DNA of 64,000 nt from Chitinophagaceae bacterium IBVUCB1 (GTDB taxonomy: Bacteria; Bacteroidota; Bacteroidia; Chitinophagales; Chitinophagaceae): contig NFUW01000001.1 of assembly GCA_002127285.1 (NCBI GenBank), forward strand, positions 260,057 through 324,056, read 5' to 3'. The notes below the pieces were generated by a model that was not told where the DNA came from, did not search any database, and was given only the letters and a program-made list of their open reading frames with translations. The translations under genes and the position numbers were made by a program. The stretch's first letter is position 1. The number at the start of each line of letters is the position of its first letter. Shown in pieces: positions 44,701 through 52,342 of this stretch.

Positions 44701-47700
44701 TAAAACAAAAATATTTTGACCTTCTAAAAGCTTATTATATTGGTAACAGGGGTTATCTGCTAAAGAGATTAGTAGACAGCCTTAACAATGATACTACTTT
44801 TGTATGCGGCCCATGTAATGGTAAAGAACCCGTTGACGGTTTCACGCCACACATTTGGCTTAATAGCAGAATGACATTGATACACCCTTCTGTATTCAGC
44901 TTGGATACAATAGTATATGTGCCGACCGGAGAAGATATACCGCAATGGATACAAGATATTTACGACGATGCTGATGACCCTAATTCGAACCACTCATCCA
45001 TGAATCCGGCACCTTCTCAGATTCAGGATTCCATAAATGTTAAGAAAGTTCGGATGGCGGCATCCCAGATAGATTATATTATGCAAAAGCTGGCAAACTG
45101 CACTACATCAAGTACTGTATTAGCCACTATAAGGTCTAATCTGGAAACCCATGTCAGCACGTATGGTGGTGTTGAATCGTTGACACCACAAGCAGTTGCC
45201 ACTGCAATAACCACAGGTACTGGATTATCCTTGAGTGATTTGTGCCATCCTTTTCTGGCTGAATTAAACACTTATGATCATTCTTCGGAAATAGATTATC
45301 CCTACAACTGCGGCAAACCTGAGTTATATGATAGGTTGAAGCAATTTTTAAATCGTTCTGATATTATCACTTTGATGAAAACGGCTACACTAACCGGTAG
45401 CAGTGCAACCTCTTTCGCATTAAGCGGAAACAGTAACACCTACGAAGGAAAGATAGCCGGTTACTTATCTATATCAAATACGGCAACAATTAATGCTAAG
45501 AGCATTTTGGACACCTTGAAATATGTAGACCCCGCTAATAGCAGTAATATAATTGTTGTAAAAATAATACAGATAAAAGTGTATACATCTGGTGCAGACA
45601 CATTCAGGCTATACCTGAAACGAAAACTAAGTACAGCTGGATACCTTGATACCGTAAGCGGTGGAATTAATACGGATACTGTATTCTGTTTGAACGATGA
45701 CAGAGACCTTAATTACATGGGATATATAGCCAGGAATACGGCGGTGGCTGATTTGACACTTAATAGTGACAATTTCCGAACAAGGTATCTTGTATGGAGC
45801 AACGGTATTTACCTCATGTCATTACCCGCAGAAGGTGATCTGCTTCACTGCCTGACTTGTAAGGATATTAAAAAAGCCATTGATAGTTTCCAGTCGGAGA
45901 AATCTGTATACTATTATGATGATGCCTACAACCACCCTTTGTTTACATCCACGCTCATGAATTACCTGAATTATAAATTAGGTAAAAAGTATACTTACTA
46001 TGATTATATCGATTTAATGAGAGGTTGTGCGTTGTCTGATTTGCTGACCCTAAACAGACATTATGCCACTATGAAAATCGTAACTTCTTCTTCTGATGCT
46101 GCAACGTTCATTAATAATGTTAAGAGTTTTACCGGCAGGGATGTGATTGATACGAGAATCCAATACACGACTAGTGGCAATAATGTATTTGGAATAGATT
46201 TGAACGGGGTGCCTGATGATTCAATATACATTTACAGGGAACACATCAAAGGGTTGGTGTCATCATCAAATTACACGTATTTACCAAATAATGCATTAAT
46301 TGTACTGGATAAAACAAGTTGTTCCCCATCGACTTCACTGTCCACCTACATGTCGCCTTACTCAACAACTGCCTGTAGCGTCTATTATAATGGAACGGCA
46401 CAGGCATACAATCTATACGAATATACAGGCAGCTATTCGACTGCAAAACAGCACGCAGATATGCTTGCTGGTGTAAGGCAATACACCGAGCAATGCACAG
46501 GTTCATTTGTAATTGCAAATGCTGAATTATTGCGTAGTGCTGATTACAACACTACCGATAAACAGGATTACCTGACATACATCTATGGTTTATCCAATAC
46601 ATCAAGAAATGAAATAGCTGACTCTATAAGCGGATATAATCTCAAGCAACGTATAAGCGGGTATAGCGGAAATACTGTTGCCTATGCTGACCCGTATTGT
46701 TCTAAAGAAAAACGAAACCTATATATATATGCCGGCAATCAAACCAACCATGCGGGATATAAGCTATTGGTTGACACTATCCTGAATGGGGTGAAAAGTA
46801 CATTTGGCAGCAACAAGCTTTTCCCTGCTGAAGGTTTCAATAATATGACTACTACAGGAAGTCTTACAGGGCTCATGATATACCATAAAGCTAATAAGTA
46901 TGTATGGTATCGGTATTTTAATGGCGTTAATACCCTTCGTAATGTACACATTGCACCACCAATGTATCCTTTTTATGGTATTGAAACACTTATAATGGAT
47001 TCTGTGAAGATTGGCCCGGGCGCTGACAGCATTTATACATTTACTGTATATATGCACTATGCATCACTGTCTAGCCAAGTGGTTGAATGTAAGGGCTATA
47101 CTGATTTCCCATTAGGCTATGGCAGAAAGGTAGCTAATGTTGTATTAGGTAATAAACCTGGATTAAATTATTGCTTAGATAGCTTGGATTGCGAATATAG
47201 CTTGTTGCAAGATGCTATTTATGCAGGTAAAATCAGGTATCAACAGTATTTTGATTCCACGACCACCGACATCACAAATAGTATGGTACAATACCTGGCT
47301 GACAGTACCTCCGATTCATTGTATCTATGTTCACAGGCGCAGAAAAACCAAATGACGTTGTATTATTATGACCTCGCTGGTAATTTAATGAGAACAGTTC
47401 CGCCAGCCGGTGTATTTAGAGGTTATCCTGACGGTCATTGGAAAGACTCAAAGTATAAATACGGATCACTAAATGAATTATATTTTCAACATACACCGGA
47501 TGGTGGAAACACGGAATATTTTACAGATGTAGTAGGCAGGGTTGCGTTTTCTCAAAATAGCAAGCAGCGGCCTGATAGTAACTACAGTTATACACTACAT
47601 GATAAATTGGGGCGCGTGATTGAGACAGGGCGCGTGAAACTTAACTGTTCAGGCCAATGTGATTTTGTAACCAATGCGCATAAGTATGTTGTAGATACCT

Positions 47701-50700
47701 TGACAAGTTATATAAGACATTTGGACAGGTACGAAGTTGTGCAGACATTTTATGATACGGCAACAATTAACCTAGCAGGGGTATCAGGGTATAAGCTAAG
47801 TGAGCAAGAAAACCTATTTAACAGGGTGTCTGCTATACTATACTATGAGTCGAAAAGTAATGACCATAATGCTACTAGTATTCCGGCACCTTTCTTCGGC
47901 ACTTATTATAGTTATGACATGGTTGGTAATGTTAAGACCATAACGTATGAATGTATGGCACTTGACCATCTAAGGCAGAAATTCAAGAGGGTAGATTACG
48001 ATTTCGACCAGATCAGCGGTAAAGTAAATATGTTCAGCTATAACAGGGGTATGCCAGACCAACTGTTCCATAAATATAAATACGATGCAGATAACAGGAT
48101 CATTGAGGTAAAAACAAGTAAGGATGGTGTTATATGGAACAGGGATGCTGCCTATGAGTATTACAAGCATGGGCCGCTTGCAAGTACTAAAATTGGAGAC
48201 GCGCAGCTACAGAGCATTGAATATGCATATACGATCCAGGGGTGGTTGAAAGCAATAAACGGAGATATACTGAAGCCTGATAAAGATATGGGGCAAAATG
48301 GTAAACCTGGAGACATGACCTACGCGAGGGACGTTATGGCAATGGCTTTGAATTATTTCCAAAATGATTATGCACCAATTGACAATACTGTAATGGTAAC
48401 AAACCTACCCGAGCATAACAAGAGCTTGTTTAATGGTAATATAGCTAGACAAACAATGTCACTTAATACATTCGGAAGCCTCCAACGTACTTACCGTTAC
48501 GATCAGGTACAGCGATTGAAGCTGGCAACTTATGCACCCGTTGATGAAGACAACATGACTGTTGCAAGCCCGTCTGATATTTATAAGAATGCTTATGAGT
48601 ATGATGCAGATGGTAATATCCTGACATTGAACAGGTTTGATGAGAATGGGGATATTATGGATAGTTTGTTTTATACCTATCCTTACCAGGGCAATAACAT
48701 GCTGCTAAATGTAGAAGAACAATTGACTGCCCCTACAGCCGTTGTACATGATATTGAACGCGTAACACCGCCTAGTAACGGCATCAATTATGAATATGAT
48801 AGTATTGGCAATATGACACATGATTTAGCCAGCAATCAATTTGTAGATTGGAACTTATATGGCAAAGTGAGTCTGATAACGGATACAGCACTGAATGAAG
48901 CTGTAGGATACGATTATGACGGATTGGGTAATAGGGTAAGAAAAGATGTGGGGATAAAGATAGATAGTACCAACGAACAGCATTATGGTGAATACTATGT
49001 AAATGATGCAAATGGCAATACGCTTGCTACATACGCATTCAAGAGCAGGTATGACCCTGTAGCACTTATTAAAGCTGCTAATGATGGCCTGCATACCAAT
49101 TCAGCTTTTATTCCATTTATTATGAGTAAAGTTTATCCCTATGCAGATTTTGGTAACCAGTTTGCTTACCTGAGTATAAATAAAGAACCAACATGGGCTG
49201 CGGGGCTAACATCCCAACCGCTTATGTTTTACATTCAGCACAGTGTATCAATATTTGAGAGGCTCATGCATAACGAGGTGGACTATTTAGACGATGTACA
49301 GAGTTATGACATTATAAACCCTCCTCTTGATGTAATGGCTAATGGAATGGTAGGTGCCGGTAGCGATGGTGCAAACCTTATTACAGAAATACTGGATTTT
49401 CAGACTGAAGCAGAATTGATGCTGGCATATTTTGACCAGAGGTATACTTTGGCTCATCAGGTTTGGAATGCTTTGAGCGTAACCCATACTATGGGAAATT
49501 ATTCTGCAAATGCCAGTGCTATGTGGACGTATATTACAGGGAATGGTAAGGCTAATGTGCTAACAGAAATGATGAATGTTATTAACCAAGACATCATGAA
49601 TGGCGGCATGGAATCCAAACCATTCTATGAAGATGTATTTTTTGATAACAGTATATTCAAATCTACGAATCTTAGAAGCACATCTACACCATTCACGGAC
49701 TTTGAGACAGTGCTTGCAGACATACTGTATCTTCATGCAAATAATAATTTCCTGCACATGGCTATAAATACATGGTCTGGTGCAAGCACATGGTTATCTT
49801 CCAATACTACTTTCCATGAGCGCATGTATACTTATTTTACGTTTGCCCCGGCATGGACTATGAATGATGCTATAACCAATACTACTTATGGTACTGATAT
49901 AATAGACAGGGCAATAGCATATACTAATAAATTAAGTGCCTTGGCATACATACGCTGGCTGAAGGCAGACCCTATACTTGGGCCATTGACGAATATTGGT
50001 CAATTCTCAGGTGTTGCTGAAGATACATTGAGCCTGGCCGAGCACCATATATATGGCAGTAGTAAACTTGCAGTTCAATACTATAACACAGCTCATGATA
50101 GCCTAGTTAATACTTATAATGTAGTAAATACTGTAACCCCTCTTACAAAACTGGAATTACAAACACCTTGGTATAGCGAAGCTTATGGCGATATCATTAA
50201 AGGAGATACAACTGAGCCATGGGGTAATGGGCATACAGATACATTTACAGTAAATCGCAGATTAGCACTACGTTGGTATCATATTACTGATCACTCGAGT
50301 AATATAGTGGCAGTAATTAAAGACCGTAAAAGCGGGAATAAGGTGGTGCCTACAGATGATACATTTAACTATTGGCAACCCAACCTTGCAGACCTTGCAG
50401 ATTATTACCCATTTGGTATGAAGATGCCTAGTAGGTTGATAGTAGGCGACAGTAATAACTACGGCTATAATGGGCAGCGTGGAGAACAGGATATCTACAG
50501 ATCTATAAACCCCGACTTAGGAAAGTATGATGTACACGCAACTGCTAAATTTTGGGAGTATAATAATAGGATAGCAAGAAGATGGAATTTAGACCCCAAA
50601 CCAATTATTGGGACAAGTTATTATTCTGTTTTTAATAATAATTCCATACTGTATAAGGATGTATTAGGTGATAGTAGCGTTTTTGACAATAAGGGCAATA

Positions 50701-51275
50701 AGCTTCATTATGATAAAAATGATAAAGATCTACGTGTATTTATGAAAGATGGGGATAATTTGACTCTTATTGGAGAATTAGGGAAAAGCTTAAATGTTAA
50801 TAAAATCTTAGGAAACGTCATAAAAGACCATCATAATGAAACATCAACTATGACACCAGTCGATTGGTTTAATAAAGTTAAACAAAATGGAGAGTGGGAT
50901 TTAAAAAATAATCAACAGACCATTTTTGGTGTTACTTGGCACTATGATGTTGATGTCAATTCTTCAAAGCCCCATACTAAATTTATTTATAAAGATTTTA
51001 GTTTAAATGGAAACTTCAATGCCGCAGATATAGGCAATTATCATGCTGGATATATGGGTACGTTGATTAATATTCCTGATAAAATGCAAATGCTTGGAGC
51101 TGGTGTTGTAGAAGCATTAAAGAATAGCACATTTACCAGTGATTTATTTAAAGGGGCATTTTTTAAAGCTCCTTATGGTGACAGGAAAATTGACTATTAT
51201 TGGAATAATAGAGGTATGCGAGACTCAAAACCGCTGCAAGGAACTTGTATTGGAGATATAAACGATTTAAAATGA
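41781..51275 (+). CDS. giant Rhs toxin with C-terminal toxin-44-like domain
   Basis: 3164 aa with a signal peptide (LLICLGLLISLSTMGQ). Residues about 353-433 resemble the DUF6443 start domain of Bacteroidota Rhs proteins (YFDGSLRNRQTQTKI, IGIDKTYDYEGRASIQTLPT). YD repeats run from about 1860 to 2430. The Rhs-associated core lies near 2874-2940 (YYPFGMKMPS, YGYNGQRGEQDIY, NRIARRWNLDPKP). The tip (about 2955-3164) contains WFNKVKQNGEWDLK and DIGNYHAGYMGT, which match the polymorphic toxin type 44 pattern, a predicted nuclease-like fold. GC drops sharply in the tip, a usual sign of tip exchange. The core should self-cleave to release the tip. Confidence 0.88.
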   Translation: MNNKVLLICLGLLISLSTMGQGFQFLPDEHSQRLYSYDIINNGSYKPVNAYSDSLPLNKDNEYDQLVINPTLTAFSIKSIQDYVLVGVNHDTKVAEAAYSYDVTLILWCFNYTAPTMPDQKIIKLNITYDPDSGKSYVDTRVFKFSGYHKVIVEVSDITDTGTHATILRTQLPKNFYIMSTISVERYDRDAFSLYPASTAINSGKTLHVNWVPSKSTYSGCASSPTPYDLKPVEYELEWQYIDDYTYNIYGSSSGTPGYAFTSSSTIDYDFRRNSTRVRVRNTSYDIPLIYEHGAIVFRVRAIRPEYSPDYKLILYGAWNLPDQGTVAANESCKAFLITNPHISDSLNWQYSINFSEEGKYKHVINYFDGSLRNRQTQTKINSDNDYVIGIDKTYDYEGRASIQTLPTPFQQQYLGYRTDMSLHITTTNPYTAADFDILGCSNPDSISPLSNSSLAKRYYSSLNPDKSGMQKFVPDAKGYPFTQTIYSPDNQLLWQSGAGYDHQLWTNHGTRYEYMRATQHELNALFGSQAGHFQYYPKTVITDPNGQSSYTIQNHRGQTVATGLIGMIDTTIIPIDVLPESDTGSKECFNILAGTTQHKFNYGTTVENNFYAEKNGYHSLQYKIRVPAFPVACSTKLLTAKAYYSYEASNDCGAEVIPAQTGVLGDYSVYTATSSAPTSTYLSSTATDYWLVKGKYAANKILNFSWPEINSQVKSFVKDYENNTTNCYHDVKYFIRDAVETTQFPCVDSNEYLDPCQKLKKKMMAELWPGAKYGQYDKDSNGNFDTCSTDNSIFTVVFKFDTCYSSIITLVCDTIILKRYQSTCIGGRMPYSVTKNGHTYNDIVNAPVDTFIYYFNDEIAAALLPLHPEFCKLNFCDDFEYSEKIKNIETFQQAQAINRFLLDSIWANDPAITHSFTPLGEELKWFSSINKRLDSLAIEHAYSNAGIQNEASHVAKYVYKDQIQNFVFIDSTVKQKYFDLLKAYYIGNRGYLLKRLVDSLNNDTTFVCGPCNGKEPVDGFTPHIWLNSRMTLIHPSVFSLDTIVYVPTGEDIPQWIQDIYDDADDPNSNHSSMNPAPSQIQDSINVKKVRMAASQIDYIMQKLANCTTSSTVLATIRSNLETHVSTYGGVESLTPQAVATAITTGTGLSLSDLCHPFLAELNTYDHSSEIDYPYNCGKPELYDRLKQFLNRSDIITLMKTATLTGSSATSFALSGNSNTYEGKIAGYLSISNTATINAKSILDTLKYVDPANSSNIIVVKIIQIKVYTSGADTFRLYLKRKLSTAGYLDTVSGGINTDTVFCLNDDRDLNYMGYIARNTAVADLTLNSDNFRTRYLVWSNGIYLMSLPAEGDLLHCLTCKDIKKAIDSFQSEKSVYYYDDAYNHPLFTSTLMNYLNYKLGKKYTYYDYIDLMRGCALSDLLTLNRHYATMKIVTSSSDAATFINNVKSFTGRDVIDTRIQYTTSGNNVFGIDLNGVPDDSIYIYREHIKGLVSSSNYTYLPNNALIVLDKTSCSPSTSLSTYMSPYSTTACSVYYNGTAQAYNLYEYTGSYSTAKQHADMLAGVRQYTEQCTGSFVIANAELLRSADYNTTDKQDYLTYIYGLSNTSRNEIADSISGYNLKQRISGYSGNTVAYADPYCSKEKRNLYIYAGNQTNHAGYKLLVDTILNGVKSTFGSNKLFPAEGFNNMTTTGSLTGLMIYHKANKYVWYRYFNGVNTLRNVHIAPPMYPFYGIETLIMDSVKIGPGADSIYTFTVYMHYASLSSQVVECKGYTDFPLGYGRKVANVVLGNKPGLNYCLDSLDCEYSLLQDAIYAGKIRYQQYFDSTTTDITNSMVQYLADSTSDSLYLCSQAQKNQMTLYYYDLAGNLMRTVPPAGVFRGYPDGHWKDSKYKYGSLNELYFQHTPDGGNTEYFTDVVGRVAFSQNSKQRPDSNYSYTLHDKLGRVIETGRVKLNCSGQCDFVTNAHKYVVDTLTSYIRHLDRYEVVQTFYDTATINLAGVSGYKLSEQENLFNRVSAILYYESKSNDHNATSIPAPFFGTYYSYDMVGNVKTITYECMALDHLRQKFKRVDYDFDQISGKVNMFSYNRGMPDQLFHKYKYDADNRIIEVKTSKDGVIWNRDAAYEYYKHGPLASTKIGDAQLQSIEYAYTIQGWLKAINGDILKPDKDMGQNGKPGDMTYARDVMAMALNYFQNDYAPIDNTVMVTNLPEHNKSLFNGNIARQTMSLNTFGSLQRTYRYDQVQRLKLATYAPVDEDNMTVASPSDIYKNAYEYDADGNILTLNRFDENGDIMDSLFYTYPYQGNNMLLNVEEQLTAPTAVVHDIERVTPPSNGINYEYDSIGNMTHDLASNQFVDWNLYGKVSLITDTALNEAVGYDYDGLGNRVRKDVGIKIDSTNEQHYGEYYVNDANGNTLATYAFKSRYDPVALIKAANDGLHTNSAFIPFIMSKVYPYADFGNQFAYLSINKEPTWAAGLTSQPLMFYIQHSVSIFERLMHNEVDYLDDVQSYDIINPPLDVMANGMVGAGSDGANLITEILDFQTEAELMLAYFDQRYTLAHQVWNALSVTHTMGNYSANASAMWTYITGNGKANVLTEMMNVINQDIMNGGMESKPFYEDVFFDNSIFKSTNLRSTSTPFTDFETVLADILYLHANNNFLHMAINTWSGASTWLSSNTTFHERMYTYFTFAPAWTMNDAITNTTYGTDIIDRAIAYTNKLSALAYIRWLKADPILGPLTNIGQFSGVAEDTLSLAEHHIYGSSKLAVQYYNTAHDSLVNTYNVVNTVTPLTKLELQTPWYSEAYGDIIKGDTTEPWGNGHTDTFTVNRRLALRWYHITDHSSNIVAVIKDRKSGNKVVPTDDTFNYWQPNLADLADYYPFGMKMPSRLIVGDSNNYGYNGQRGEQDIYRSINPDLGKYDVHATAKFWEYNNRIARRWNLDPKPIIGTSYYSVFNNNSILYKDVLGDSSVFDNKGNKLHYDKNDKDLRVFMKDGDNLTLIGELGKSLNVNKILGNVIKDHHNETSTMTPVDWFNKVKQNGEWDLKNNQQTIFGVTWHYDVDVNSSKPHTKFIYKDFSLNGNFNAADIGNYHAGYMGTLINIPDKMQMLGAGVVEALKNSTFTSDLFKGAFFKAPYGDRKIDYYWNNRGMRDSKPLQGTCIGDINDLK

Positions 51276-51628
51276 TAAAATACGTTTTAGTAGCTATTTT
51301 ATTTGTTTCTGGGTGCTCTCCAGATAAGCATAGCAAAAAAAAGCATGTCAGTACAATTAATATATGTCTAGGTGTATTCCTCGAGAGCTATTCTGTTTAT
51401 GGAAGTGGTGCATTTGGTGGCGATTTGTATTCTTACTATTTAACAGATAGTAGTAATTTTCGAATTTACATTGACACCTATGACACATACTCAGAAGGTA
51501 TTTCTGCTGGATGTAGTGGTGATACAGTCTATGTTTTAAAGTATGTTGATAAAGAAACAAAACCCAAAATTTCATATAGGAAAACATATAGTAAAAGTGA
51601 GCTGATAAAGAAAAATATCAAGCAATAA
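51272..51628 (+). CDS. lipoprotein directly after the toxin tip, candidate immunity protein
   Basis: 118 aa from the ATG at 51272, which overlaps the toxin stop as ATGA; a longer upstream frame from 51245 is less likely. A lipobox (VLVAILFVSGC, Cys near 15) is followed by a small, Tyr/Ser-rich mature domain. Genes in this place are nearly always immunity proteins, but a lipoprotein would guard the envelope rather than the cytoplasm, which sits oddly with a cytosolic nuclease. Either the toxin acts in the periplasm or this protein does something else, such as holding the tip before release. Confidence 0.65.
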   Translation: MIKYVLVAILFVSGCSPDKHSKKKHVSTINICLGVFLESYSVYGSGAFGGDLYSYYLTDSSNFRIYIDTYDTYSEGISAGCSGDTVYVLKYVDKETKPKISYRKTYSKSELIKKNIKQ

Positions 51629-51651
51629 TTTCAAGAGTATTAGGCGTTCTA

Positions 51652-52269
51652 ATGAGAAAAGTAATAAGATTATTGTCCGTTATTTTACTTTGTTCTTGTA
51701 GCTATGATAAGACAGACTTGGTTAACATAAATAAGGTTGATACAACGGATAAAAAAATATCTAACATTGATAGTAGAATAATTGATATGGTAAATTTTTA
51801 TTGCAAAAAATATGATACAGCCATCATTATTTATACCCTTGGATGTTGGATTAATGATTGTTCTCCCAAGGGATATACATATTATGTAGATAATTCTAGC
51901 TCACATTTAATAGCATTTAATCTCAAAAAAATGTATCAATCATTGCCATATAATGATAGCGTCACGGAAATAGGAAAATTATTAGTTTTTCATGATTTAT
52001 ATATTGATAAGGCTTTATCAAAAAGCTTTAATTATTCATTATCTGAATTGGTGAATAATAGAATTCCTGTAGAAGGACGAATAGCAATGAGTCATGATGA
52101 TACAGTCTATATTTGGTACAAACAAAACAATAATATCAAATCAGCAATTACGTTAATATCAACTATGTTTCATAATAATTTATCTCAACATTTCAATTTT
52201 TCAACAGCTTTTTCTAAAGCGGATTCTATGGCGGTCGAATTATTTGATAATAATGATACATTGAAATAA
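51652..52269 (+). CDS. second small lipoprotein, possible immunity protein
   Basis: 205 aa, N-terminal lipobox (LLSVILLCSC). The rest is alpha/beta with many Asn, Asp and Ser. Low GC like the toxin tip and the gene before, and unlike the Rhs body, so the three probably travelled together as a tip cassette. No family recognised. Confidence 0.65.
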   Translation: MRKVIRLLSVILLCSCSYDKTDLVNINKVDTTDKKISNIDSRIIDMVNFYCKKYDTAIIIYTLGCWINDCSPKGYTYYVDNSSSHLIAFNLKKMYQSLPYNDSVTEIGKLLVFHDLYIDKALSKSFNYSLSELVNNRIPVEGRIAMSHDDTVYIWYKQNNNIKSAITLISTMFHNNLSQHFNFSTAFSKADSMAVELFDNNDTLK

Positions 52270-52342
52270 AAGAAGCGTATAAAGATGCATTCGTTAATAG
52301 TGAAACGTTATAAATAATAATTGCTTATTAAAGTTTATTACA

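Noticed and set aside
29694-51275. T6SS-delivered Rhs effector
   Set aside because: No PAAR, VgrG, Hcp or sheath genes, and the Rhs proteins have signal peptides, which T6SS effectors lack.
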